Shown: in pieces, positions 45,991-58,838 of the stretch
Layout of the letters: each line of letters opens with the position of its first letter
Numbering within the stretch: position 1 is the stretch's first letter
Program-made: the position numbers and the translations under genes
Notes under the pieces: model-generated
Told to the model about the DNA's origin: nothing
The model's database searches: none
What the model saw: the letters and a program-made list of their open reading frames with translations, nothing else
From: Gavia stellata
Taxonomy: Eukaryota > Chordata > Aves > Gaviiformes > Gaviidae
DNA length: 64,000 bases
NCBI RefSeq assembly: GCF_030936135.1
Contig: NC_082601.1
Location: 43,762,590-43,826,589, forward strand
Reading direction: 5' to 3'

Positions 45991-48900
45991 ATGGCCAAGC
46001 TGGTGGAATGTGTCCCCAACTTCTCGGAGGGGAATAACAAGGAGGTGAGGGAGTGTGTGGAGGGGCTGAGGGGTGGGTGATTCCAGGGTGCGGATGGCTG
46101 GGCTGCCCTGGCGGAGAGGCCGTGAAGGCAGCACCTGCTGCCAGACTCTGTGCTGCCTCTTTTAAAGTGCTGTGCACCTTTCCTTGCCTGGCTAATGCCG
46201 AAAATGCCCAAAGGCAGCCCCTGCTCCCTTTTGGCACCTCGGTGAGAAGTGGGGGCTCAGACCCACCCGCCCTCCCCACCGCCTGCAGGCTGCTATAGCA
46301 CCAGGGCTTGGGGTGGTCTGGAATACCACCTTAGAGAAATATTGCTTGCCGTTGTTGTGCCAAAACATGCTGTCCAGGTTAATGGGATCTGTGCTGGGCA
46401 TCAGCCCTAGGCTGAACTTTGGCCCTGCTGGGGGCAGGGCAGTTAAAATTGAAATAAAACCACTGCTTCCCCAAGGGAACAGGCTTTGCAGAGCCAAATC
46501 TGTTTTAAAGCTAGCAGGGGACAGTATCCTCAGGAACAGAAATTTGTGATGGTGCTCTCCGCCTTGCAGCAGCAGACGGGTGTCTATCCGCCACCATGGT
46601 GGGTTTGGGGCTTGCTGGGAGACAGGGGTGTCCCAAACCCCCTTTGTAGGAATGGGATACTCGTGCCTTTGGATCCTGCATCCTCTGCAGCGCAGGGCTG
46701 CATCCCCACTGATCATGGGGTCACCCCCAACCCCAGTGCCGGTGGGAAGGGGGAGACCTGAGAAAAGGCGTCCCCCACCTTGTGAAGCTGGGGCTGTGGT
46801 CGGGGTCTGGCCAGCTCAGCCGCCTTGCCCCCCTCTGCCGTCTGGCAGGTTATCGATGCGCTGGGGCAGGCCATCTCCCGGACGCCGGGCTGCGTGTTGC
46901 TGGACGTGGACGCTGGCGCCTCCACCAACCGCACCGTCTACACCTTCGTGGGGTCCCCCGAGGCCGTCGTCGAAGGGGCACTGAGTGCGGCCCGCGTGGC
47001 TGGGCAGCTCATTGACATGAGCCGGCACACGGGTGAGCTTAGGGGTGGCGCAGGAGCTGATCTGGTGCTGAGCATCGCTCAGCTGCAGTGCGTGGTTCAC
47101 TCCAGGTGCACCTTGCATGGCTGGAGCTAAAATCAGCTGCTGGTGGACAAGCACGGCATGTTACTGCACCTGCAGCAGGCAGCGCTGCCGGGATGGGTGG
47201 TGGTGGGATGGTGCAAAGCCCTTGCTCATCCTCCTGATCTAGAGAGGCTGAATCCCTCCTGCCCCTGGGCTGGAGCAGACATTACTGCCGCAAACTCAAC
47301 TTTCCTCGTGGCAGCAGTGCCCAGTCTGCAAAAGAGGCTGGGAAAGGGCTGTCCTCCCTCCTTGTCTGCTTGCTCTTCCCAGCTCCCATCCTTATGTCTG
47401 TTCCGTCACCAGGCGAGCACCCTCGCATGGGGTCCCTGGATGTCTGCCCGTTCGTGCCGGTGATGAACGTCAGCATGGAGGAGTGTGTCACCTGCGCCCA
47501 CGTCTTTGGGCAGCGCTTGGCAGCGGAGCTGGGGGTGCCTGGTGAGTGGGGGCCGGGAACCTCTGCCCATCCTGTCCCACCCCGCATGCTTCCAGCTGTG
47601 GAGAAACTGCATACCTTTTGCAAAAGCCTAACCAAATGAGGGTTGCTCCCAAATGGGCAAAACCAGAGCCCGCTAGATGAAGAGCCACCAGCCCCTGCCC
47701 TGCGGTGCTCACCCCCGGCTCTGTCTTGCAGTTTACCTGTATGGAGAGGCGGCACGGGAGGAGAGCAGGAAAGCCCTGCCTGCCATCCGTGCCGGGGAGT
47801 ATGAGGCGCTCCCCGAGAAGGTGAGCCTGGTAGCACCTGGCTGGGCAACACAGGCCAGGCAGAGGCGAGCCACACCTCCCCGGCTTTGGGGAGGGTGCCG
47901 AGGGCTGGTATAGTCCCTTTGCACCAAGAGGAGCTGATGAAATGCTTTGGGTGCTGCTGAACGTGAAGGTGGTCACGGCAGATGCCGGCTGGGGAGGGAA
48001 ATGCTGTCCTTGGGAGGGTGGCTTGTGCTGCTCAGCGGTGCCAGTGCAGACGCTCTCCTCCCTCCTCCCCAGCTTGCAAAACCAGAGTGGGCTCCTGATT
48101 TTGGGCCCCCAACCTTTGTCCCCCATTGGGGGGCCACAGTGACAGGCGCCCGGACCTTCCTTATCGCATACAACATCAACCTGCTGTGCACCAAGGAGCA
48201 GGCTCACCGCATCGCCCTCAACCTCCGTGAGCAGGGTCGCGGCACCGACCAGGTACCCCTGTGCTGGTGGCACACTGGGAGCAGACCTGCTTGCCCCTGC
48301 ACCTCCTGGGCCATGCCTTGACTGTGGCAGTTCTTGGCAGCCCGGGCGCTTGAAGAGGGTGCAGGGCATTGGCTGGTATTTGGAGGAAGAGAATATAGCC
48401 CAGGTTTCGACGAACCTGCTGGACTTTGAGACCACGCCGCTCCACGCTGTCTACGAGGAGGTCCGCCAAGACGCGGAGGTGGGTGGCGTGGGGCTGCACA
48501 CCAAACTTGTTTCAATGTGGGGTTCGCAGAAGTTGTGTCCCTCCAAGTTTTTCTCCCCATCCCCTGGTCAGGCTCTGCTTTATCACACGCCCAGCTCAGC
48601 CAAGCTGGGCAGAAAGCTGAACGGCATGAAAACCCCAAAAGTTCAGCAACTTGCTGCTAGCCTCCAGCTCCTCCATTGAAGGCTTTTCTATGAGCTCCCC
48701 AGGTCCTGGGAAGGGATAAGGACCTCCAGGCTGGGGTGTTAGCGGCTCTGGGGACAGTCACGTTTCTGATGTCCTTCACAGGCACTGAACCTCCCCGTGG
48801 TGGGTTCCCAGCTGGTGGGGCTTGTCCCCAAGAAAGCCATGCTGGACACAGCTGAGTTTTACATCAAGAAGGAAAAACTCTTCATCCTGGAGGAGGAACA

Positions 48901-51900
48901 GAAGATCAGGCTGGTAATGTGTCTCCTCCTGGTACCAAGACAAGGGTGGGATCATGAGTGAGACACACCCACCCCCCTCAGCCTCCCAAAGTGGCACTGA
49001 GCAGAGATTTGGGACCACGGCAGTCCCCAGGCATGACACTTGTCTCCAGGGATAGTGCCTGGCAAGGTGTGAGGGCACAGTGAGTGGGATGAGTTGCTTT
49101 ATTGTCCTGAGGACACCGAGATGCTCGGGGAGCAGAGAGCCCATCCCTGACATAGAGTGGGCAGCAGCTGCCCAGCTTGCCTGCATGGAGGTCAGGAGGG
49201 GAAGGAGACCTCCCCAGAGTTCAAGGACAGCGCGTGGAGTTATGGGAGACTGCCCCAGGACCAGCATAAGCTGGAAAGAGGAGAAGGGATCTGCTTTTCA
49301 GCTGCAGGAGGGAGGGACTTTTCCACCCTATGGGAAACGTGCTAGATAAGAGCAAGCTAATTATTTATCGGTGCAGTTTCCAGTCGTTTGTAGGCGGCCG
49401 TGCACCACCCCCAAGTCCGGGATGGGACGGGCTGGTGACGCCAGCTGTCCTCTCCCTGGGTGGTGGCCTGAGCAACTCTGTCCTAGGGCTGGATCACTCA
49501 CAGTTAATTAACAGCAGGGAACGAGGATGCAACGGGACTTATTGTGACGGGGCTGATGCGGTGGTGCTGCTCCTTGCAGGTTGTCAGCCGGCTGGGCCTG
49601 GACTCCCTGTCTCCGTTTCACCCCCGGGAGCGCATCATTGAGTAGGGACCCTCGTCCTGCTTCTCATCATGGTGCCCTTCCCTGCCCGGACAGGGGGATC
49701 CCGCTGCCTGCGTCTTGCACTCAGCTTGTTTTGGGAGTGGCGCCTGCACCCAGCTCCTCTTCCTACCTGGAGGACATCTCTGCTGGGTGTTGTGCAGGCA
49801 CATGGTGGTCCCTGCTCCCAAATGCTGATGGTTGTGAACGTGGGGTGGGGGGACTCCAGGTCACTTGGGCAGGCAGCGGGAGCCGGTTTTGTGGCCAAAT
49901 TTGAGCATGTACGCTTTAAATCCTCCACCCCAAACCCAGCCCAAATTTCACTGCTTCTGGCTCACACGCTACCCTCCAAGGACAGACGCTGTGCTGCAGC
50001 GCCTGGTGTAAAATGCATGTCTGCAGGGAAGGAAAATCCACCCGGGGCTGAGGTGAAATCAGGATATGCACTTTAAGTCCTTGTCGTCCTGCCCTGGGGA
50101 CATGGCTGCAGGCATGTTTCTGTTCCACCAAATGCCATTTGCACAAGCCTACCCTGTCTAATGCAGAGCAATCCCCCACACCACCAGGACATGTGCTCCC
50201 CAGCTGTCCGTCTGTCCCTATGGGGCTCCTTGTCCTCTCCCCCACCCTCCCACTGGGTTTTTTGGGCAAGCCCCCTTCTCAGCCACTCGCAGAGCCAAGG
50301 AGTGGATGAAAACCTGTTGGAGAGGGCAGTGCCGGGTGAGAAGGGACTGGGTAGTGGTGGTGGGTGTCCCTGTACCTGAGGGGCTCTGACCGATGGGGCC
50401 GCTGTGCTGCAGGTACCTGGTGCAGGCAGGAGAGGTGGACGGGGGGCTGGTGGCCAAGCCGCTGGGCGCCTTCGTGCGAGCAGTTGGTGGGAGGTCGGCA
50501 GCACCAGGAGGAGGCTCCGTGTCCGCAGCTGCGGCTGCCCTGGTACGTGTTCTACACTGGGACTGGGTCCCTGCCTGCCTGGGGGGTCCTCTGGGTGTGC
50601 TGAGCCCCCCAGAAGAGCCGGCACGGCAGTAGTGGTGGGCGCCGTGTCCTGCTGGAGGATTTACCTGCGTGCCCTCACAGGGAGCGGCGCTAGGCTGCAT
50701 GGTGGGATTGATGAGCTATGGGAAGCGGCAGTTTGAGGAGCTGGACCCCATCATGAGGAAGCTGATCCCCCCCTTCCACCAGGCCATGGACGAATTGGTG
50801 GTGATGGTGGACGCCGACTCCCGAGCCTTCAGCAGCTACATGGTGAGGTCCCACTGGTGGCAGATGTCCAACGGGGAAGCAGGGGGGCATTCCAGCTGGG
50901 ATGGGGGCTGGCATCGCTGCGCCCCAGGTGTCCTTAGAAGCAGGGCTATGACCTTGGCCCAAGTCAGGGCCAGGGGAAGAGACATCATCACCTAAAGGAA
51001 GTTTGCAAGAGCATGGGAGCTATCGGGTCTGCCCTGGCCCCCAGTGCAAGGCACGCAGGGTCTTGGAGCAAACGGCAGAAATTTGCTTTTCTTTGCCTTC
51101 AGGAAGCTATGAAGCTGCCAAAAAGCACCCCTGAAGAGCGGGAGAGGTGAGCTGGGCTGGTGGGGACTTGCAGACTGGGGGACCATGGCCACCCAGCACT
51201 CACCCCCGGGCTGTCCCCCCCTCCCAGACGCATGGCTGCCATGCAACAGGGGCTGAAGACAGCCGTGAGGGTGCCCTGTGCCCTGGCAGAGAAGGTGAGC
51301 GGGCTCTGGCCTGCTCTGAAGGAGCTGGCACGCCACTGCAACCTGGCCTGCAAATCCGACATCCAGGTATGGCTCCAGGCTCACACGCTGCCCCAGCTGG
51401 GGCTTTGGAGGCTGCCACACTCACTGCTTTTCCCTGCAAGGTGTCCCATCATGTCCTGACCTCCGGGATGCATCTCTCCAGCCACGTTTCCCAAACTGGC
51501 CAGCGGTTTCCACCCACTAACTTTTTGACAGCTTGCAACCCTTATAGGAGAGTTGACCTCCACCAGCCCTTGCCTGAGTTTTCCCACCTGTGTGACAAGG
51601 CCATGAATGGTTCCCACTGCCGGATCCACGTCCTGAAAATACTGGGTTGGAAAGTGTTGCGTGCCACTGGGTCATGGAGGGTGGGAGTCCTGCAGTGTAA
51701 GAGTCTGCCCTGCTGCAGGACTGTATGGTGGTGCTCTGGTTCAGCAGGAGAGCTTCTTGCTCTCTTTTCCTAGGTGGGAGCCAAAATGCTGGAAGCAGCT
51801 GTATTCGGAGCTTACTTCAACGTCATGATCAACCTCAAAGACATAACGGATGAGAAGTTCAAGCTTGCGGTAAGCAGGGGCCATGTGTGTGCCCCGGCTC

Positions 51901-52145
51901 TGGTGGCGGGGATGAGGTGGGACAGAGATGGAGATGAAGCCCCTGGGACCCTTCATGTCTGGGCACTCCGTCCCTTTGCCACCAGCGGGATGCATGGGGT
52001 GGATGGCTCTTCTGTCCTGTTGAGTGGCAAATGATGCACCTTCTCCCTCCCCATGCAGATGTCGCAGAAGGTCTCCGGGCTGCTGGAGGAGGCAAAGCAA
52101 GGCTCGGCGTTCGTGCTGGCGCTGCTGGAGAAGCGGGCGGCCTGA
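45991..52145 (+). CDS. FTCD: FTCD, formimidoyltransferase-cyclodeaminase, complete
   Basis: Bifunctional folate enzyme of histidine breakdown: moves the formimino group from formiminoglutamate to tetrahydrofolate, then releases ammonia to give methenyl-THF; known as a Golgi-associated octamer. Exons: 45,991-46,044; 46,849-47,032; 47,413-47,541; 47,732-47,820; 48,073-48,252; 48,341-48,478; 48,782-48,913; 49,580-49,641; 50,413-50,542; 50,681-50,842; 51,103-51,146; 51,228-51,366; 51,774-51,869; 52,059-52,145. The sum is 1,626 nt, 541 codons plus stop, the same length as human. Start [14 protein letters not shown]. The transferase catalytic His82 falls in GEHPRMG (codon 47,418-47,420) and the cyclodeaminase Asp412 in VDADS (50,816-50,818). 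The transferase domain spans exons 1-8 and the cyclodeaminase domain exons 9-14 ([32 protein letters not shown]). The apparent GAG-TAG at the end of exon 8 is a splice donor (GA|GTAGGG). Confidence 0.97.
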
Positions 52146-53820
52146 GAGGGGCTCGGGGACGGGCTGAGGGCTGTGCAGCAGCAAATACAGCTGGGAAACA
52201 CACTTGTCCCTGCCTGGGCTTTTTCGGTATCTGCCTTGGGAGAGCTGCTCCACTCACGCAGATCCCAGCGCCATGTCCCCTGCTGGCCTTTCCCTGGCCA
52301 AGGGTGATTTTTGCTTTCTGGGGCTCAGACTCCAGTCTCCATCCCCTCCTCCCTAGGGCAGAAGGAGCTGGCTGGGCTGGCAGTGCCTGGGGCCACAGGC
52401 TCCCAAGGGAAGGGATGGCAGGGACCCGTGGCACTGCACAGGAGGAGATCCCAGTGCATGGGCACCTCTTGACCCCACACACCCCTGTATGTTTCTGTGC
52501 CCAGAAAACCCCTGGAGACACCCCTCTGCCCACAGGGCTGGGGCAAGACCTGACACAGTCCATTTCTGCGAGGTGTCTTTTTGTTGGTGCATGACAAGAC
52601 CAGCCTGTTGCATTGCTCACTTGTCTGGGAAGGGAGCGTTACCAACATGAGGCAGCATGGGGAGTGTTAGAGGGGAGATGGGGATGGGATGGGAGGAGCT
52701 CTGGCCTCTCTTCATAGACACCCCCACCCACCCCACCCCCCCCCACCCCCGAGAGGAAGACCTGAGCATCAGGGCATCCAGCCCTGCCTCCTGTCTCTGT
52801 TGACTGGGTCTGATGGCAGATATCACCTCTCCCACCCGTACACCATGGCAGCACCCTGTGCAGCTTCACAGGGCATCATTAGCTGGACCCTGAGCCCTGC
52901 TGTCCCACAGCAGTGCCTGTGGGAGGGTGACCCCCCCCGTGCCAGCCCCCCCCCACCCCGGACACCGTGCCCATGCTGGTAGCACCAAGCCAGTGTTCGT
53001 GGTGAGGACACCTGACTCACCCCATCACCTGATGCTGGGAGGTGAAACCACCACCCTCTGTCCCGTCCCCTGTTTTTATCAGCCCTGTGGGACCTTTGTG
53101 CCAGCTGGGAGTGGTGTGTTGACATTTCCCGCGTGCCCATGGTGACGACAGTGGCGCAGAGAGTGGTACGGCTGGTTCCACCACTCCGCAGTGTCACTCC
53201 TGCCCACCGCACCCCTCCTCGCCCAGGCCAGGCCCCGGTATTTAACGGGTGCCTGCCACCCCAGGAGAGCTGTGCCAAGGACAGTGATCGGCTGTGCTGC
53301 TGGCGGCGGTGCTTTCAGACGTTGCTTTTCTGCAGGTTTGGTGAGCAAAAGCAGCTCCCTGAGGCAGCGGCACCTGGCAGGGCTGCAGGGCAGCCGGGAA
53401 GCATGGGGGCAGCGGGACCGCAGGTGCCCATGGGCCGGGGTGCACCATCCCCATGTCTGGTGCTGCACCAAGACATGGTGTCCCCAGCCCCTTGTGGTCC
53501 ATGAGGTTGTGGGCTGGGCACCCAGGCTCAGATGGAATTAATTTATTATTTCCATTAATGATGGAAACCACATGCCCAGGCTTTGGGGTTGCACAGAGGT
53601 GGGAACAGCCACTCTTGGGGTCGGCAATGTCACTCAAAGGGATGAGGTGGCTGTCGGGGTCTGCGGAGGGATGGCACTCCTTGGGAAGTGAGCTCAGTTT
53701 CTGTCCAGGGCAGATATGTGGGGCAGAGGAGCTGGATCCTGGATGCTGGCAGGGCGATGATGTCCCTGTGACAGGAGGTGCCATGAGGGAGCACTGACGG
53801 TGCCTGTCCTTCCCTTGCAG
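52146..53820. other. FTCD 3' UTR and spacer to PRR13-like gene
   Basis: No coding exon recognised. No AATAAA close to the FTCD stop (only AATACA at about 52,187). C-rich simple tracts at 52,721-52,750. A TATTTAA at 53,239-53,245, followed by GT and AG signals, could mark the non-coding first exon of the PRR13-like gene. Confidence 0.4.
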
Positions 53821-53837
53821 CTTGGGGGCCACGGAGG

Positions 53838-55620
53838 ATGTGGAACCCCAATCCAGGTGAGGGGCTGCGGCGCTGGGCAGGGATGCTGGTACCACATGGC
53901 CATTGGGACTCGGAGAGGGGCTCAGTGCAATCGCCACAGGCACCCAGGGAGGATTACCTGTGTGCCAAAGGGGAGTGGGGCATCATTTGTGAGGAGGGGG
54001 TAGACCAGGAGGGGTACTTTGGGTGCATGGAAACACCAGCTCCCTGCTTTGCCTGTCCAGGGAGAGCCCGGCTCTGGTTGCTAACAGCCCCCCTCTTCTT
54101 CTAGGCGTGCCCGGAGGGGTGCCACCACCGCAAGTGCAAATTTGCCCACCTGCTCCTCCGGGATACCCTGGTCCTGGCACTCCAGCAGGTCCCTACCCTG
54201 GCTACCCTCCAGTGCCACCTGGCACCCCCGGAACCTATCCCCCTGCACCCCCGGGTGGCTATCCCTGTGGCCCCCCTCGACCTGGCTCCCACCTGCCAGG
54301 GCAGTACCCCCATGGGGACCCCCTGCCAGGGCTTCATCCCCATGGGCACCCCCATCCGGGACCACCAGGAATGCCGGGGTGCCCACCACACCCCTCTGGC
54401 TGCCATCAGAAGCACCATAAGAAGCACAAGAAGAAGCACTCCAAGCCCCATGGAGGCAAGGTAAGAGTGAGGTGGCAGCGGACCCTTCTGAATCTCTGCT
54501 GTGGTCCTGCATGCCACAGCATCCTCTTATACCCTGCGGCGGCTGGAGTGGGCTGCCAACACCTCCATGGCTTTTTTTAGATGTGGAGACTGCCATTTGG
54601 TTAATAAATAGGTGAGCGTGAGTCATTTCAAGTGAGTCTTTGGAAGAGTGATCCATGAAATTCCTTGAAGCCATTTGAAACAGTGACACAGCTCAGGGTG
54701 TGCCACAGAGTGTATTAAATCCCAGGACTTTGTCCTGCTCACCAGAGAGCAAGTCGTGCCTCCGTAAGGGACATCCCCTCAGTGTCCTGCAGCAGAGGAG
54801 CAGTTCAGTTCCCTCAAAAAACAAACAAAGAAGAACAACAAAAAAAGGAAAAACAATTCTCTGTGCTGGGAGTAGATGCTGCAGAAAATGCCATTCCAGG
54901 GACAGGCACCATCCAGAGTAGGTCTGAGTGAGGGACTGCTAAACAAAACTCCAGTTACACCAGCAGAGGTGGGAGCATTTCCCAAACCCTTAAGCTCCTC
55001 TTACCGTGTAACAGCTCTGAAAGTGATCTGCCTTGACATTTGCCCTCGCTGGCAGAGAGCAGGACCTTTTTGTAGTTTGCTTAATCTGCCTGAACAGCCT
55101 TATAAAGTAATAATAAAAAAACCAGCCCTCTCATGATATGCGTGTAATTATATTCTCCAAGCAGAAAAATAATGGCTCCAAACTCTAAAATATGGTTTGT
55201 AACAGCATAACAATAAACATTGCAGTGATGTTATTAGTAGCCATTTTATCTTCAAGTCAAGGTATCCTGGCTGGGGTTTGCTGTCTGAGGCCATGGTGCT
55301 GTGCTGACTCCCACCCAGGCTCATCCTCCACATGGCCCCCAGGGCTTTGACATTAACTAATTACCAGCTTGCAATCCTGAGGGCACCCCATTTGCTGGCG
55401 TGCAAAGACACTGGGGGAGAGGTGGGTCTGCAGCCACCACGGCTGCAGGCTCAAGCTGGACCCAGCTGGGCACTAGGAATGGGCACCCTCCACAGGATCG
55501 CAAACACTTATCAGAAATGGTGTGAAAGAGGGTTGTTTCTGTGCTACCCTAAAGTTGTTTTATCTTCTCCAGCACTCCAGCAGCTCAAGCAGCTCAAGCA
55601 GCAGTTCTGACTCTGACTGA
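53838..55620 (+). CDS. PRR13-like proline-rich protein
   Basis: Resembles PRR13 (TXR1), a small nuclear proline-rich protein reported to repress thrombospondin-1 transcription in human cells. Three coding exons: 53,838-53,856 (MWNPNPG), 54,105-54,460, and 55,573-55,620. They join in phase to 140 codons plus stop. Order along the protein: start MWNPN as in PRR13; a Pro/Gly/Tyr-rich middle (PPAPPGYPGPGTPAGPYPGY); His-rich HPHGHPHPGPPGMPG; basic HKKHKKKHSKPHGGK; and the acidic-serine tail HSSSSSSSSSSDSD, which matches the known end of PRR13. A 17-bp leader follows an acceptor at 53,819-53,820, so an upstream non-coding exon is expected. The collagen-like look of the middle is Pro bias; no Gly-X-Y repeat is kept. 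Confidence 0.85.
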
Positions 55621-57242
55621 AGAGGACATCTCCCACCCACACAGTGGTGAAGTGATGAAGCATGAAGCCGAACGCCCCGTGGGAACTACCTGCATACGGC
55701 TCTGCTCCTTTCTCCTTTCTCTTAGAGCAGCGTTTTGCCTGTTGAGTGATTTTCTTGTTTTTAGCTTGTAAATTCTTTGACCTGGAATCACTGAGACGAT
55801 GGGCAACAGCTCCATCCTCTGTCTTTTGGGAGAGCTCACTGAAAGTCATCCCCGAGGCTGCAGGTAGCAGCACGGGGAGTATCACGTGCTGGTTTGCAGT
55901 CTGCTGGTGTCCGTGTGTTTTTTCCTGTGCAACGATGCCATCTGCTAACGTGGATCCCACCACCCGTAGAAGTCCTTACATTTGGCATGAGCTTTCCCAG
56001 CTGGAGCAGAGGGGGTGGCCGGGGAATGCCGTAACTTCCCTCTTGCTGAACTGTATGGGTTGCCATCCTCCACGCCAGGGTAATAATTAATAGGAAAAAG
56101 TAGTGAGCTCTCTTCGTGAAGCCCCTGAGCCATGGCCACGGGACTGTGGCACGCTCGCTAGGAAAGGTGAAAAGCATGTCAGTGCTTTCACCACAACAAT
56201 TCTAACACAGGGCTGCTTTTGCTGCTGTTTTATTTTTGTTTTACACATTGTCATGGCTCAGGAGGACCCTTCCCAGCACTGTTATCAAGAAGGCTTTGCT
56301 GCCAGCCAGTGTGACTGGCTGCTGGACCAAATGGCACAAATATGAGCAGCTCACCATGGCAGAGGTAATCTCCAAAAGAGGTGGCGCAGCCCATCTCACC
56401 CAGGTTTACTGCCAGCGCAGCCTTGTTTATCCTTGTTGCACTGCTGGCTGGGCGTGTGTGCGTGCTGGGGCAGTGGGATTTCACTCCTGCTGCTCCTTTG
56501 CAGATGCAGTGGTGTTTTGTCCTGTAGCCCTCAAAGCTCCCCTACAGCTCTCCTTTCCAAAGGAGGGAAAACACGGCAGGGACACTGCAGCACGCATGGC
56601 CACAGCTCCACACCACTGTGCCCTTTCCTCCACCTGCGCTGCTGGCTCCTCTGCACCCCGTGCCTGGGGTCCCCTACGGACAACCCAAGCCCTGCCCAGC
56701 CTCTCCTCCCCATCCCACCTCCACCACAGTGCATGCGACCTTACAGAAATGCCCCTGTCTTTGGAGGGTTCCCCTGCAAGAGGGGCTGAAGAAAGCATGG
56801 GGAAAGTCCGACTCAGGTGCAATGCCACCTTCATGATGGGGAACGGCACAGCCCTCCTCAAAGAGGGGCACCTGAGGACCCCTGCTCTCCTCACCCATGA
56901 ACAGGTGAGGAACATAACGCAGGTGAGGAATGAAGACATAGCCTTTGTCATGCTGAGAGACCACAGTTTGATGGGGAAGGTGTGGGGCCAGGGGGCAGAG
57001 GAACAGGTCTGCAAGGGGACTGCTGGAGACAGCGGGGAGAGCCGGAGGGGCCCCATCAGCATCCTGTGGTCCTTCAGGTCCTCAACAGTGCTCCGTTACG
57101 CCTGTGCTGCAGGGACCCCTGGCCTTGTGCTCCAGCATTTTCAAGGAGAGCCAGAATACAATTTATCTGGACTTACCAGCTTAGCACCAGAATCAGCTGC
57201 TCATGAAAAATAATTTAAAAAAGAGACAAACTACAGAATAAA
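55621..57242 (+). other. Probable PRR13-like 3' UTR and unassigned sequence
   Basis: Holds an open frame of 325 codons (56,236-57,213) with no recognised family. The first clear AATAAA after the PRR13-like stop is at 57,237-57,242, so this frame may simply lie in a long 3' UTR. Confidence 0.4.
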
Positions 57243-57270
57243 GAGGCTTTTTTGGGATAGGGTGAAAAGA

Positions 57271-58230
57271 GTTTATTTATTTATTTTTCCAGACAGCACA
57301 ATTCAAGTTCAAATCTGGGCATTGCTCAGCAGATACCAATGGGAAGAGGGCACCATGGTTGCTTTGAGCACATTGGGATGACAGGGAGGCAGCTCCAGCG
57401 GCTGCCCAGTATTTTGTGAAATGCTGGGAGGCATGCTGCCCCTCTCAGCCAGGATTTTGGGTGCAGTAATAAATGAACAGGCTCTGATGAAGGTCAGAAT
57501 GGCAGAAGGAAGCAAGGGAGATATGGCCCACAGGAAAATGAAGATCTTAAAGGTGATCTGTGAAATTTAGGATAGTTAGAGCCCCAAAAGGAGCATCTGC
57601 AGACAACTGTAGAGCACAGCAAAACCTCTCACCATCCCGTTGCTCCCTGGAAAGAGGAGCAAGCCACCAAGGCCCACGCAAAAGGAAAGCAAGTTGCTGA
57701 CCGTTACAAGCAGCATGTGATGTGTCATAAACTCACTCGGTTCTCTCAGGGCAGAAGTATTGAGAGAATAAAAAAGATGAGATCATCTGGAAAAAAGTTT
57801 GCTAAAGAATGGGGGATGTCACAACTATAAAGCTCCTCACAGGACGCTGAGGGATATTGAGAGTTTTTGAAAACTAGAGATGATCATTTGTGCTACTACA
57901 CCGGAAAGGTTTCTCGGTTCTCTGACAAGCCCTCCTAGGATTACAGTACGTACAAAAGGCATGGCTTAGTGTGTGTAAAGCTTTACAGAAGTACGTTGTA
58001 TGGCTCTGTATCCTGCTTGGTTTTAATTAGCACCATAAATGTAAGATGCACGAACTTTCATCATGAAAATAAAAAAAGAGCTCTGGATTTTGGCTAGAAA
58101 GGAGGACCCAGACGGCAGCTGTTCTGGGCCAGCTCAGAGTTGCTAGCAACCATACAGAGGGAAGAAAATGAAACAGGTAATATCGGGGGTGTGTATACTG
58201 GTGAGAGGAGAACATGTGCACTCCCTTCAT
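57271..58230 (-). other. COL6A2: Probable COL6A2 3' UTR
   Basis: Non-coding sequence downstream of the COL6A2 stop on the minus strand. TTTATTTATTTATT at 57,271-57,284 gives overlapping AATAAA signals on the minus strand, a likely poly(A) site about 950 nt after the stop and only about 30 bp from a + strand AATAAA. Confidence 0.5.
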
Positions 58231-58838
58231 TTAACATATCCACCTAATGAACCTGTCAAAGAAGCTGGGCTGGGAGAGGCTGTCATAGTCCTTCTCCCGG
58301 AAGATGGCTGCCCGGTCCCCGAGGCCAAGCTTCAGCAGGACGTCCATGTCTACGTCACTCCCGAGAGCCACTACCGTGGGCATGACGTCTTGCTTCTTCA
58401 TGGAGTTGATGGCCTCCTCGAGGTTCTTGCTTCCTGTGATGCCGTCAGTGATGAAGATGAAGGAGAGCTCAGCATTGCGCCGGGCGAGTCGCTGCCCATC
58501 TCCTGGGCTGAGCACAATGTTGTTGATGGCATGTATGATGGCTGAGCCGATGTTCGAGGATGAGTCCAGGTACTTGATCTGCGCCAGGGCGTTGGAGATT
58601 TCCGTCAGGTTGTAGGTCAATGGGAACACCACATCCTGGTCCCTCTCACTGCCATACTGCAGCAGCGCAATCCTGGCATTCATGTTGTCGCTGTTGCTTC
58701 TGGCCAGTGTGAGCTGTTGGGCCACCTCCTCCACAAATTGGTGGGCCCTGTGGAAATTCTGCTCCCCGATCCTTTCAGAGCCATCGAGCAAGAAGACAAC
58801 ATCAACGGGGCGCTGTGTGCACTGGGCCACTGCAAGCT
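58231..58838 (-). CDS. COL6A2: COL6A2 last coding exon (C-terminal von Willebrand A domain, C2)
   Basis: Collagen VI alpha-2 chain, part of the beaded microfibrils of the extracellular matrix. The exon starts after CTGCAG on the minus strand with the second and third bases of a Glu codon and runs [20 protein letters not shown] to the C-terminus [10 protein letters not shown], about 201 residues. VWA landmarks: [16 protein letters not shown] at the metal-site position, where the DxSxS motif is incomplete (DGSER) as recalled for the human protein; [23 protein letters not shown]. All earlier exons lie beyond the right edge of the window. Orientation is convergent with FTCD and the PRR13-like gene, as in the mammalian locus. 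Confidence 0.95.

Noticed and set aside
49632-49645. Stop codon in FTCD exon 8 (GAG TAG)
   Set aside because: The TAG belongs to a splice donor (GA|GTAGGG); exon 9 starts G-TAC and restores the family EYL.
54105-54460. Collagen-type exon
   Set aside because: Rich in Pro and Gly, but no regular Gly-X-Y repeat; start and tail match PRR13 instead.
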